From NCBI RefSeq assembly GCF_000495855.1, contig NZ_AWGF01000012.1:1-64000 (forward strand): a stretch of 64,000 bases of DNA, written 5' to 3'. Below the pieces are notes generated by a model. The model saw only the letters and a list, made by a program, of their open reading frames with translations. It made no database searches and was not told where the DNA came from. Position 1 is the first letter of the stretch. Every line of letters begins with the position of its first letter. Below, one piece after another: positions 1 to 8,418 of this stretch. The stretch comes from Asticcacaulis sp. YBE204 (lineage in GTDB: Bacteria > Pseudomonadota > Alphaproteobacteria > Caulobacterales > Caulobacteraceae). The position numbers and the translations under genes are program-made.

Positions 1-2
1 CG

Positions 3-530
3 GCGCACATCGTTGGCCACGACGGCGCGGCGGCGGTCACGCACCGGGCGGTGGCGCAGGCGGCCGGGCTGAATCTGGGGGCGGTGACCTATCATTTCGC
101 GACTGGCGGCGCGCTGATGGCCGCGGCGTGGGCGCATATCTATCTGCGCCTGACCCGCCCGCATCAGGCGACCGAGACCGGTCCCCTGTCGCGCGAAATC
201 TATGTCGACGGCCTGACGCAGTATGCGGCGCAGGACGCGCAAAAGCCGGACGTGCTGGCCATGGAGGCGCTGTTGTCGCAGGCGGCGCGCGACCACAGCT
301 TCAGGGATATGGGGGCGATGATCCGCTATAACCGCGGGCAAAGCACCTATCTGCGCCTGAGCCGTCTGCCACGTGAATCCGGGCCGCTGACGCCGCAGGC
401 GGCAGGCCTCGTATCGACTCTGTTGCAGGGCATGGGCCGCGATTTGGCGGTCCTCGATCCAGCTATGCGCGGCGTACAGTCACGACGCCTGATGACGCAG
501 GTGCTGGACGCGCTGAAGGTCGATCTCTGA
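3..530 (+). CDS. TetR/AcrR-family transcriptional regulator, 5'-truncated by window edge
   Basis: The frame is open from the first bases of the window, so the true start lies upstream. The visible N-terminus reads through a helix-turn-helix recognition segment of TetR type (AQAAGLNLGAVTYHFA, about 16 residues after the window edge), in which a helix, a turn and the YHF motif are recognisable. The remaining 130 or so residues form the variable, helical ligand-binding and dimerisation part. A GTG at 51 could be read as a start but would cut the DNA-binding domain in half, so I treat it as internal. TetR proteins are cytoplasmic repressors that usually control an adjacent, often divergent gene. 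The target here is probably outside the window, because the next gene downstream is 370 bases away and belongs to a different system. The ligand cannot be told from sequence. Confidence 0.8.
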   Translation, partial: AHIVGHDGAAAVTHRAVAQAAGLNLGAVTYHFATGGALMAAAWAHIYLRLTRPHQATETGPLSREIYVDGLTQYAAQDAQKPDVLAMEALLSQAARDHSFRDMGAMIRYNRGQSTYLRLSRLPRESGPLTPQAAGLVSTLLQGMGRDLAVLDPAMRGVQSRRLMTQVLDALKVDL

Positions 531-679
531 ACCGCACCGGATTTGTCGGAGCATTTAATTCGTGAGTAGATAGCCCGCGATCGTCGCAATGTCCGCTAAC
601 AGGCGGCTTATCGGCTCGACCTCGCGATATCCGGAATGGGCGCGTAGGCGATTTAAATCTGGGAACGGCTAATGCGGGC

Positions 680-697
680 ATTCAATGCTCATTGAAT
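680..697. promoter_or_regulatory. Inverted repeat in the 531-898 intergenic region
   Basis: The 368-base stretch 531-898 shows no convincing gene. It contains a perfect 8+8 inverted repeat, ATTCAATG-CT-CATTGAAT, about 200 bases ahead of the sigma-factor start. Such a site would suit a dimeric regulator, possibly of the sigma-factor gene, but no regulator can be assigned. The rest of the gap presumably holds the sigma-gene promoter; I could not pick a clear -35/-10 pair. Confidence 0.4.
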
Positions 698-898
698 ATC
701 CCGTGTCGGTCATAAAACGTAGCGATCTTCGCCCGGCATGGTGTGAAGAAAATTGTATGATAAAGCGCTGGACAGTTTTTCAATGAACGCTGATACTTCA
801 TCCAGATAAAAAGCTCAGGGAAGGCGTGCATCCATCGGTCATTCAGGTCCGTCGCGAGAATTCGCGCCGGAGCGCATGTCAGGTGAGCCGAATATACA

Positions 899-1504
899 AT
901 GAGAGCTTCGTACGAACGTCGAAGTTGGTTAGCCCGGCATGTCATCCGGCATGAACCGGCCCTCAGGGCATGGCTCAGGCGACGCCAGATACCCGGTCTC
1001 GAAGTCGACGACATCGTTCAGGAAACCTATGCCCGTTTGGCCAGCGTCGAGAGCACGGACAATATTCTCAACGTCAAAAACTATATGTTCCAGACCGCCT
1101 ATTCGATCATGGCGTCGCATCTTCGCAAATCGCGTATCGTTCATTTCAAGGCGATAGACGACCTGAATACGCTCAACGTCACGCCGGATGAGCCGACGCC
1201 GGAGGATCAGGCCATCCATCGTCAGGAACTGGGCCGCTTGCTCGACGTGGTGGTGGCGCTGCCCGAGAAGGTGCGTCAGGTGTTCATGATGCGCCGGATA
1301 AACGATCTGTCTCAGCGCGAGGTCGCGCAGGAACTGTCGATCCCGGAATCGACTGTCGAAATGCGGATGCGCAGAGCCAATTTTCTGATTACAAAATCAC
1401 TTTCGGAAGACGGAAACCGTCCCCCTGATGCGTCTATGGGGACTGAACGATTGACACGCATTCGACCTGACCGTGACCCAAAAGCAAACCGCACACCAAA
1501 TTGA
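899..1504 (+). CDS. ECF RNA polymerase sigma factor, FecI type
   Basis: A 201-residue protein with the two-domain layout of extracytoplasmic-function sigma factors. Region 2 contains DDIVQETYARL at residues 37-47, the core-polymerase and -10-binding helix. Region 4 lies at about residues 114-165 and contains LSQREVAQELSIPESTVEMR, the -35-binding helix-turn-helix. There is no region 1 or 3. It overlaps the following FecR-like gene by 32 bases, which argues for co-translation, and an STN-domain TonB receptor follows. This is the FecI-FecR-FecA type of cell-surface signalling set, in which the receptor senses substrate outside, FecR relays the signal and the sigma factor transcribes the receptor gene. 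The ATG at 899 has an AGGTGAG-like site somewhat far upstream (881-887). The cargo is more likely a pectic oligosaccharide than iron, because a polygalacturonase follows and no Fur box is visible. Confidence 0.88.
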   Translation: MRASYERRSWLARHVIRHEPALRAWLRRRQIPGLEVDDIVQETYARLASVESTDNILNVKNYMFQTAYSIMASHLRKSRIVHFKAIDDLNTLNVTPDEPTPEDQAIHRQELGRLLDVVVALPEKVRQVFMMRRINDLSQREVAQELSIPESTVEMRMRRANFLITKSLSEDGNRPPDASMGTERLTRIRPDRDPKANRTPN

Positions 1505-2462
1505 GGACATCGCCGTCGCCTGGGCGACGCGTCTCGATAATGGACCGCTCCCGGATGAGGAGGCGCGGGCGCTTGATCTGTGGCTGGATTCCGACATCCG
1601 CTGCGTCGGCGCTCTGGCGCGCGCGGAGGCCTATATCGAGGCCTCGAAAAAGGCCGTCGCGCTTGATGCGGCGATAATAGATGATCTGGCGGCCCGGCAT
1701 AAGGCGAAGGCGGGCCTCAGTCGGCGGGACGTTTATAAATATGGTGCCGCCGCTGCGGGCCTGTCCGCACTCGGTATCGCGTCCTATGCCACTATGGCGG
1801 CGGCGGGGACATACGAAACGCGCAAGGGCGAAATGAAGGTGGTGACGCTTTCGGACGGTTCGTCGATCAGCCTGAACACCGACACCAAAGTGCGCGTGGC
1901 TTTCAGTGCAAAGCGGCGGCTCGTCCACCTGTTCGGCGGCGAGGCGATGTTCACGGTGGCCAAAGATGTCGGGCGTCCCTTCGTCGTGTCGGCAAAGTCG
2001 GCCTTCGTGACGGCGATGGCGACGAGCTTCACGGTCGGTGATTTGCCGGATCGTCCCCTGACGGTCGTGGTTAGCGAGGGCGTTCTGCAAATCGACCGCG
2101 CCGATGGCAAAGGGCAACCGGTCAAGCTCGATGCCAATACGCGCGTCCGCTTCGAGCCTACGGCGGCGATGCCCGTCCTGAAGATCGAGAAGATTTCAAC
2201 GGTTCAGGTCGATGACGACATGGCCTGGCGCAGCGGTCGGATTTCGTTTAAGGGGGAAACCCTCGATGAAGCGACGCGCGCGTTTGCACGGTATAGCGAC
2301 ATCGAACTGATTATCGATGACCCCGGCCTCAGGGGCGAGAAAATCGCCGGTGTCTTTCAGAACAACGACCCGGTCGGATTCGCGGAGACCGTGGCCCTCA
2401 GCTTCGACCTGCGCATCGATATTCAGGAAAACCGGATATATCTTTCGCGAAAAGCGGCCTGA
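1473..2462 (+). CDS. FecR-family anti-sigma factor / signal transducer
   Basis: A 329-residue inner-membrane regulator. The N-terminal 50 or so residues match the cytoplasmic DUF4880-type segment of FecR proteins (AVAWATRLDNGPLPDEEARA), which binds the sigma factor. An Ala/Gly-rich hydrophobic stretch at about residues 89-110 is the likely single membrane span. The periplasmic FecR domain follows at about 115-210, with the conserved VTLSDGSSISLNTDTKV core. The C-terminal 75 residues resemble the short STN-like/DUF4974 module (ISFKGETLDEATRAFARYSD) that docks to the receptor's signalling domain. It starts inside the 3' end of the sigma gene and is followed after 180 bases by the receptor. Role by family: it holds the sigma factor inactive until the receptor reports substrate. 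Specificity is inferred only from the neighbours. Confidence 0.88.
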   Translation: MTQKQTAHQIEDIAVAWATRLDNGPLPDEEARALDLWLDSDIRCVGALARAEAYIEASKKAVALDAAIIDDLAARHKAKAGLSRRDVYKYGAAAAGLSALGIASYATMAAAGTYETRKGEMKVVTLSDGSSISLNTDTKVRVAFSAKRRLVHLFGGEAMFTVAKDVGRPFVVSAKSAFVTAMATSFTVGDLPDRPLTVVVSEGVLQIDRADGKGQPVKLDANTRVRFEPTAAMPVLKIEKISTVQVDDDMAWRSGRISFKGETLDEATRAFARYSDIELIIDDPGLRGEKIAGVFQNNDPVGFAETVALSFDLRIDIQENRIYLSRKAA

Positions 2463-2641
2463 GCCGCGTCCCGCCGGCCAAATGACGATGTTTTTTAGCC
2501 ATCTTGCTAAAAAAAATTTCAAAACTTCGACGTCCGCGTAAAAAAATTATAAGCGACCACACGGATTTTCAAATCCGATGCGTCTAGCCCTTCCGAACCG
2601 CACAGAAATGAAAAGAACCGGCGGTATGAGGAAATGGGAAA

Positions 2642-5600
2642 ATGCACACCAAAGCTAAGAGACACCTGTTTGCGAGCGTAGCAGTCATCGGCCTGCTATA
2701 CGCCGGTTGCGCGTTCGCGGCGGATTTCAACGTTCCGGCCCAGCCCGCCAGAACGGCGATCCCGGCGTTTGCCATTCAGGCCAAAATTCAGATCATCGCC
2801 CCGGTCAGCTTGCTGGAAGGCGTCACCACGCGCGCCCTTGTCGGCGATTACGACACCGTCACGGGCCTGAACCTGCTGCTGGCCGGCACCAATCTTGAAA
2901 TCGCGTCCAACAGGAACGGGGTGATCGCACTTCGCGTCAAGGGGACGAAAACAGGGGGAAACGACGTGGGGGGAACTAGCGATTCGGCAGGTTCTCCCGT
3001 GACACCGGTGTCGGTGAACGATGGCTTGACCGAGGTCATCGTCATTGGCTCCCGCGCCTCGCAACAATCGGCCATCGAACGCAAAAAGCGCGCTGCAACC
3101 GCGTCGGATTCGATCGTTGCGGACGATGTGGGTTCGTTTCCGGATCGCAATCTGGCCGAAGCGCTTTCTCGCATTCCCGGTATGGCGCTCGGCCGTAACG
3201 AAACCGGTGAGGGGGAGGGTATCAGCCTGCGAGGCAATGGCTCGGACCTGACCAATGTTGAGATGGACGGCATGTCGGTGAACTCCGCCGGGCAGGATCT
3301 CGCGGTTAGTGGCGGTGACGGCGCCGGTCGCGGCGCTGACCTGCGCGAATTGCCGGCTGATCTGATCAAGAGCGTCGATGTCATCAAGGGTCAGACTGCC
3401 GACATGACCGAAGGCGGGCTTGGGGGATCGGTCCTGATCCAGACTCGCAGCGGTCTGGATTTCAAGAAACCCTATGTTCAGTTGCGCGTTGCAGAGGAAA
3501 TGAACACCCTGAGCGAGCGCTGGTCGCCGAACTTCGGCATCGTGGCGTCGCGCAAGTTTTTCGACAATCGTCTGGGGGTGATCTTTAACGTCAGCAAGTC
3601 CCGCCGTCTGAACGACAGCCACCAGATCAATGGTGCGGGTTCAGCCAACAATGGCGGATATGCACGAACCTGGGATTTCGACGGGTCGCCGGAGAAGACG
3701 TTCGTCTTCAATCCGGATATGGTCAACGGTGACGGTGCGACGACCCCTTTCACCAACTCGACCTTGACGCCACTGGAAGTGGTCAAGCGATCTGCCGCCG
3801 CAAAGACCAAGGCGGAATGTATCTCGGCGTTTCCGCTGCTTTCCGACGCACAACTGGCGGCCATACCGGCGGGAACCAATAACGGTACGCGGGCCTCGGC
3901 ACAGGCCGTCAACATCAATGCTCAGATCACCTGCCTCAACCAGTGGAACGACTATTCGCCCGGCCTGACGCGGGACTACTGGGTGTCGCAGTATGAAGAC
4001 CGGCTGGCCTGGGATATCCGCTTCGACTACCGCGTCAACAGTCATCTCACCGTCTACGCCAAATATCAGGTCGCCAATCGGGAGCAGGACGAACGGCGTC
4101 GAGCCCGGACACGCGGCAGCCTTGGGGCGACGTCCAATACTCTGAACTTCACCCAGAGTCTGACGACAAATACCAATATTCCGAACGGCAGTATCAATCG
4201 CTATGGCGAAGTCGCCGGAAGCGGGTACACGCTGTACATGAAGGATCAACCGGTGGGCGTGTCGACGCTCGACAGCACACTGGCCGGATCGGTCGTCAAC
4301 AACGCCTTTCCCCGTTACGGCACGGTCCTGAACGTCGTCCCCGGCAGCGTGACGACCGAAAACCACTACGTCACGGGCGCCCAGATCACCAATGCCTCGA
4401 TCAACTACGACAATATCGCCAACGATCAGGACTGGAAGAACAAGTACATTCTGGCCGGTGGCGAATACAAGCGTGGCCCTCTGAACATCAAGTTTCAGGG
4501 TAGTCACAGCGACTCCTACTATCAGCGCACCGACACCCGCTTCCGTCGCAACATCACCTATGGTACCGGCACCCTGACCATGCTGGACCACGGTCTGTGG
4601 GATATCAAATATCCCGAAGGCTTCAATCCGGATAATATGGAACAGTCTGTGCCGTTCGTGGCGCTCACCGGTACGGCAGCACAGCAAGCCGCTGCGGCAA
4701 AATATACAAGCAGCATCGACGTGACCTTCACACCGCGGATCACCGAAGGCAACAATGATGCCGCCAAGATCGACGTGATCTATCGTCTCGACAAGTACCC
4801 GTTCTTCACCTCGTTCAAGACGGGTGTCAGCTACAGCAAATCCCAAAGCCGGGCTTGGGGGGCGGGGGGCTATACCGGCGGTAACAACACCTTCTTCGTC
4901 CCGCAAACCTCGCTCGACAGCACCATCCGCGCCTGTGAAAATCAGGCGACGACGACGGCAGCCAATGCCTGCAAATACGGCATCACCTGGGGCACCGGTA
5001 AGCTCACCCATGCCGGAACGGAGACGATCACCCGGGCGCAACTGATTTCGATCTTCGAGAATTCGAACGAGGTGAATACGGGCGCGTTCATGAACGGGTA
5101 TGAAGGCGTGCAGGGGCTGAAGCTGTGGAACACGGTCGATGTCGACAAAGCGCTGTCGATGATGGGCCTCAGCCAGTACATCAATTTCGACTGTATGAAG
5201 GTCTGTATGGGCACGGACGGCAAGATGTACGATCAGCCGGTTAGCCGCTCTTCGGAGCAGAACTCCGCCGCCTATGCTATGCTGTCGTTCGAGCAGGATC
5301 TGCCGTGGGGAATGCAGTTTTCGGGTAACTTCGGCCTTCGCATGGTCCAGCGTAATGTTCAGGCGGCGGGACAGGTGGCGCTTCAGTCGATCCGGAAGAA
5401 CTTTTCCGACGACGGCAACCCGAACAACGACTGGAACGAAGACACCACCGCGACCGGCGGCTATAACCGGGTTACGACCACACGCATCAGCAAGGCGGTC
5501 TATGTCAACCGCGAAGAGCGCTACTGGCTGCCGAGCTACAATGCGGCCCTGTGGGTGATCGATGACAAACTCCTCATCAGATACTCTTGGGCGAGATCGG

Positions 5601-6532
5601 TGGCGCCACCCCCGATCGGTCGTCTGTGGCCAGTGGGAACCTGTACGGTCGACGAGCGGAAGGAAGGGCAATTCGAAACCGGCATCGACGAAAGTGAAGA
5701 CGGCGAAGACGCAACCGACATGGCATGCGATACTTTTGGTAATCCCTCGCTGAAGTCATACAAGGCCAACAAAAACAATTATTCCATCGAATGGTATCCG
5801 AACAGGGATACGTCGATCTCGCTCGCCTACTATCGTCAGAAAGTCAAAATCGGTCGCCCGGAAGCGATCAATGTCACGGATTCGCCGGTTTTCGCCGGAT
5901 CGGATGAAGTCGATCCGGCCACCGGACAGCCCTTGTCCGATATCGAATTCTCGTACCGGACCTATGTCAACGGTCCGGGCTGGACGGGCAAGGGATGGGA
6001 GCTGGCGGCGAAAACGTCGCTGACCTTCCTGCCGTGGCGTCTGCGCTATACCGGTATCGACTTCAATATTTCGACCAATGAGCAGTCGGGTGATGTCGGC
6101 TATCATGATCCGATTACCGGAGAGTCGCTTGGCGTTCCCGGGCGGTCGAAATACTACAACAACCTGACCTTCTGGTACGACGACGGCAAGACCAATGCTC
6201 GTCTCGCCTTCCAGCAACGCGACAAGGTCCTGCGCTGTGTCACCTCGTGCGGCACGACGATCGACGGTATCTCGGACTTCCCGATCGATAACCCGCGGAC
6301 ACGCGTGGCGTTCCCGTACAATCCCGGAGAGCCAACCTATACCCAAGGCTACCTCTACCTCGACGCCAAGATCAGCCATAAGATTTCCAAGAATGTGGAG
6401 ATCTATTGGGAAGGCCGAAACCTGATGAAAAAGGCCAATGTCATCATGAGCGGGCGCGACGAAGATAAGTACTTTGCGGCCAGCTATGGCGGTCAGCGGT
6501 TCAATATCGGGATGACCTACAAGCTTCAGTAA
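2642..6532 (+). CDS. TonB-dependent outer-membrane receptor with STN signalling domain
   Basis: A 1296-residue receptor. The first 26 residues are a signal peptide ending in CAFA. Residues about 27-100 form an STN (secretin/TonB N-terminal) domain, the periplasmic module that talks to FecR. A TonB-box-like EVIVIGSR lies near 130-137, followed by the plug (DDVGSFPDRNLAEALSRIPG) and a long beta-barrel ending in the aromatic-rich GMTYKLQ. The length is typical of the large Caulobacterales glycan receptors rather than siderophore receptors. The ATG is preceded by GAGGAAATGGGAAA. With the upstream sigma/anti-sigma pair and the downstream GH28 enzyme it forms a regulated uptake unit, probably for oligogalacturonides. 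It is clearly related to the receptor at 31698-35447: both share the DSI[VI]A[DE]DVG.FPD plug start and a FDCMKVC.xxDGK.YD segment late in the barrel. Confidence 0.93.
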   Translation: MHTKAKRHLFASVAVIGLLYAGCAFAADFNVPAQPARTAIPAFAIQAKIQIIAPVSLLEGVTTRALVGDYDTVTGLNLLLAGTNLEIASNRNGVIALRVKGTKTGGNDVGGTSDSAGSPVTPVSVNDGLTEVIVIGSRASQQSAIERKKRAATASDSIVADDVGSFPDRNLAEALSRIPGMALGRNETGEGEGISLRGNGSDLTNVEMDGMSVNSAGQDLAVSGGDGAGRGADLRELPADLIKSVDVIKGQTADMTEGGLGGSVLIQTRSGLDFKKPYVQLRVAEEMNTLSERWSPNFGIVASRKFFDNRLGVIFNVSKSRRLNDSHQINGAGSANNGGYARTWDFDGSPEKTFVFNPDMVNGDGATTPFTNSTLTPLEVVKRSAAAKTKAECISAFPLLSDAQLAAIPAGTNNGTRASAQAVNINAQITCLNQWNDYSPGLTRDYWVSQYEDRLAWDIRFDYRVNSHLTVYAKYQVANREQDERRRARTRGSLGATSNTLNFTQSLTTNTNIPNGSINRYGEVAGSGYTLYMKDQPVGVSTLDSTLAGSVVNNAFPRYGTVLNVVPGSVTTENHYVTGAQITNASINYDNIANDQDWKNKYILAGGEYKRGPLNIKFQGSHSDSYYQRTDTRFRRNITYGTGTLTMLDHGLWDIKYPEGFNPDNMEQSVPFVALTGTAAQQAAAAKYTSSIDVTFTPRITEGNNDAAKIDVIYRLDKYPFFTSFKTGVSYSKSQSRAWGAGGYTGGNNTFFVPQTSLDSTIRACENQATTTAANACKYGITWGTGKLTHAGTETITRAQLISIFENSNEVNTGAFMNGYEGVQGLKLWNTVDVDKALSMMGLSQYINFDCMKVCMGTDGKMYDQPVSRSSEQNSAAYAMLSFEQDLPWGMQFSGNFGLRMVQRNVQAAGQVALQSIRKNFSDDGNPNNDWNEDTTATGGYNRVTTTRISKAVYVNREERYWLPSYNAALWVIDDKLLIRYSWARSVAPPPIGRLWPVGTCTVDERKEGQFETGIDESEDGEDATDMACDTFGNPSLKSYKANKNNYSIEWYPNRDTSISLAYYRQKVKIGRPEAINVTDSPVFAGSDEVDPATGQPLSDIEFSYRTYVNGPGWTGKGWELAAKTSLTFLPWRLRYTGIDFNISTNEQSGDVGYHDPITGESLGVPGRSKYYNNLTFWYDDGKTNARLAFQQRDKVLRCVTSCGTTIDGISDFPIDNPRTRVAFPYNPGEPTYTQGYLYLDAKISHKISKNVEIYWEGRNLMKKANVIMSGRDEDKYFAASYGGQRFNIGMTYKLQ

Positions 6533-6674
6533 CACCGGCGGGCGCGGCACCCCCGCGCCGCCGTCTCCGTGTTGAATGTCGGGTATGACCGGTCGGCGCG
6601 TAGCCAGTACGTCTGTCTGCATTCACTCCCCGGCTGCAAGCGGCCAACTCCCCACTTGCAGCAAAGCCAACTTT

Positions 6675-6705
6675 GATCCGCCAGTTGCTCTGGCGGATCT
6701 TTTTT
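6675..6705 (+). terminator. Rho-independent terminator between receptor and GH28 gene
   Basis: Perfect 10-bp stem GATCCGCCAG / CTGGCGGATC with a TTGCT loop and a run of six T. It lies 142 bases after the receptor stop and 37 bases before the GH28 start. It should end most receptor transcripts. The enzyme must then be made from read-through or from a promoter squeezed into 6706-6742. Confidence 0.9.
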
Positions 6706-6742
6706 CAATCGGTTTCAAGATCGCTGCAAAAGGGACGTCGAA

Positions 6743-8032
6743 ATGACTGTACAAACCTATACCCGCCGCCGTCTTGCCGGTTTAATGACCATGACAGCGT
6801 TTGTCGGTCCGGCGGCGCAAGCAAAACCCGGTCGCGTGCCGGTAACGCGGTCAGGTGCCGTGGGTGACGGCGCGACCTTGAACACCGCCGCCATTCAGTC
6901 GCTCATAAATCGCCTTGCTGCTGAAGGCGGTGGAACGGTCGTGATCCCGTCAGGCGTTTTTGTCTGCGGGGCCCTGTATCTGAGACCAAAGGTCAATCTG
7001 CATCTCGAACGGGGCGCCGTGCTCAAAGCCTCAACCGACATGGCGAATTTTCCGCCTCATCGGACACGCATCGAAGGCCATTTTGAAGAAAAATTCACAC
7101 CCGCCCTGATCAATGCGGCGGGCTGCGACGGTCTCAGCATCACGGGCGAGGGGACACTCGACGGTGACGGGCGACCGGTCTGGGATCTTTTCTGGAAGCT
7201 CAGGAAAGCGTCGCCGGACCCAAAGAATTTCTCGAACCTAAGCCTCCCGCGCGCGCGACTGATTCTGATCGAGCGTTCCCGTCGTGTGACGATCGAAGGC
7301 GTTTGCTTCAAAGATTCACAGTTCTGGAACCTGCATCTGTACAGGTGTCAGAACGTAACCGTTCGCGGTGCGCGCTTTGAGGTGCCCGATGACTACAAGC
7401 AGGCACCGAGCACCGATGCGATCGATATCGATAGCAGTCAGGATGTCCTTATCGAGGGCTGCCACTTTTCGGTGACCGACGATTGTATCGCCGCCAAGGG
7501 GTCCAAAGGGCCTGACGCGCTGGCCGACACGGATAGCCCGCCCGTCGAACGGATCAGAGTGCGAAATTGCGTTTTTCGTCGTGGCCATGCCCTGATGACC
7601 TGCGGCAGCGAGGCCACGATTGTACGCGATGTGATTGTTGAAAACTGCCGGATCACCGGATCGATGAGCGTGCTGAACCTCAAACTAAGGACGGATACGC
7701 CTCAGACCTACGAAAACATTTTCTTGCAAAACATTAAGCTCGATGCCGAGGGGGGCGCTATTTTCTCGATCCAGCCGTGGAGCCAGTTTGCAGTATCCCG
7801 TGACGGCGCACTACCCCGGTCTGTCGTTCGAAACGTGCGGCTTGCGGGCTTCAGCGGGCGGTATGGGGCTTTCGGGGTCATCAAGCCCGATCCCGGTCAG
7901 GCAGATATTGAAAAAATTCGTGTGGAGGATTTTGATCTTCAGTTGAAGAAAGACAAGCTCGACATGACGGAGGTTGCACATTTCACGTCCAACAATCTCC
8001 GCATAAACGGCAAGTTCCTTCACTCTATCTGA
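6743..8032 (+). CDS. GH28-family glycoside hydrolase (polygalacturonase-like), secreted
   Basis: A 429-residue right-handed beta-helix enzyme. The N-terminus YTRRRLAGLM followed by a hydrophobic run and AAQA looks like a Tat-type signal peptide. The amino-terminal GAVGDGATLNTAAIQ is the usual pectinase opening. Catalytic-region motifs are present but altered: STDAID at 223-228 in place of NTD, VTDDCIAAK at about 244-252 with the Asp pair D246-D247, GHA at 281-283 instead of GHG, and LKLR near 312 instead of RIK. By family it hydrolyses alpha-1,4-galacturonan or a related rhamnogalacturonan. The altered motifs suggest an exo-acting or modified-substrate enzyme. It follows the STN receptor across a terminator and is a close paralogue of the gene at 30250-31545. 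An AAGGGAC ribosome-binding site precedes the ATG. Confidence 0.9.
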   Translation: MTVQTYTRRRLAGLMTMTAFVGPAAQAKPGRVPVTRSGAVGDGATLNTAAIQSLINRLAAEGGGTVVIPSGVFVCGALYLRPKVNLHLERGAVLKASTDMANFPPHRTRIEGHFEEKFTPALINAAGCDGLSITGEGTLDGDGRPVWDLFWKLRKASPDPKNFSNLSLPRARLILIERSRRVTIEGVCFKDSQFWNLHLYRCQNVTVRGARFEVPDDYKQAPSTDAIDIDSSQDVLIEGCHFSVTDDCIAAKGSKGPDALADTDSPPVERIRVRNCVFRRGHALMTCGSEATIVRDVIVENCRITGSMSVLNLKLRTDTPQTYENIFLQNIKLDAEGGAIFSIQPWSQFAVSRDGALPRSVVRNVRLAGFSGRYGAFGVIKPDPGQADIEKIRVEDFDLQLKKDKLDMTEVAHFTSNNLRINGKFLHSI

Positions 8033-8120
8033 CGCGGGTCGAACATATGCCGTTCAGATGGGACGCACAGGTCGCGCACTATGGCTGGCTTTGAGCCTAC
8101 CTCAAAAACGTCCATACGGC

Positions 8121-8150
8121 AAAGGCCTCGCGGAGACGCGGGGCCTTTTT
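8121..8150 (+). terminator. Rho-independent terminator after the GH28 gene
   Basis: A 12-bp stem (AAAGGCCTCGCG / CGCGGGGCCTTT, one T-G pair) with a GAGA tetraloop and a run of five T. It lies 89 bases after the GH28 stop. The rest of 8033-8285 holds nothing else I can recognise. Confidence 0.85.
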
Positions 8151-8285
8151 AAGGACTAAAGCCGGAAATGCGCGCACCTCCCATCCGGCCATGACAAAGC
8201 ACATTGGAAATAGTGCCCACAAGTCAGCGAATTAGGGCGTCGTGATGCGCGGTGCGCACTTAACTGTCTGAACGGAAAGAGAAGA

Positions 8286-8360
8286 TGGTGGACCCGACAG
8301 GGATTGAACCTGTGACCCTTCGCGTGTGAAGCGAATGCTCTCCCGCTGAGCTACGAGTCC
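8286..8360 (-). tRNA. tRNA-Val (anticodon CAC)
   Basis: On the minus strand a complete cloverleaf can be folded. The acceptor stem GGACTCG / CGGGTCC has one G-U pair, the D arm contains AGCTCAGCGGGAGAGC, the T arm contains GGTTCAATCC, and the 3' CCA is encoded. The anticodon stem TTCGC/GCGAA closes the loop TTCACAC, giving anticodon CAC, which reads the valine codon GTG. The coordinates include the CCA (8286-8288). Confidence 0.96.
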
Positions 8361-8418
8361 GTTACCACGTTGCGAGGACGGCGGTATTAGCCGCTCCATC
8401 CCCGCCTGACAAGGGGTT

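Noticed and set aside
682-1014. 110-codon minus-strand frame between the TetR and sigma genes
   Set aside because: It overlaps the N-terminus of the sigma gene, has no ribosome-binding site and no recognisable domain.
3641-5671. 676-codon minus-strand frame inside the first receptor gene
   Set aside because: It lies antisense to a receptor with clear motifs, has low-complexity Arg/Val/Gly-rich sequence typical of a GC-rich shadow frame, and no ribosome-binding site.
899-6532. Sigma/FecR/receptor set as a ferric-siderophore uptake system
   Set aside because: No Fur box or siderophore gene is nearby; the receptor size and the GH28 neighbour point to a glycan. The iron option is not fully excluded.
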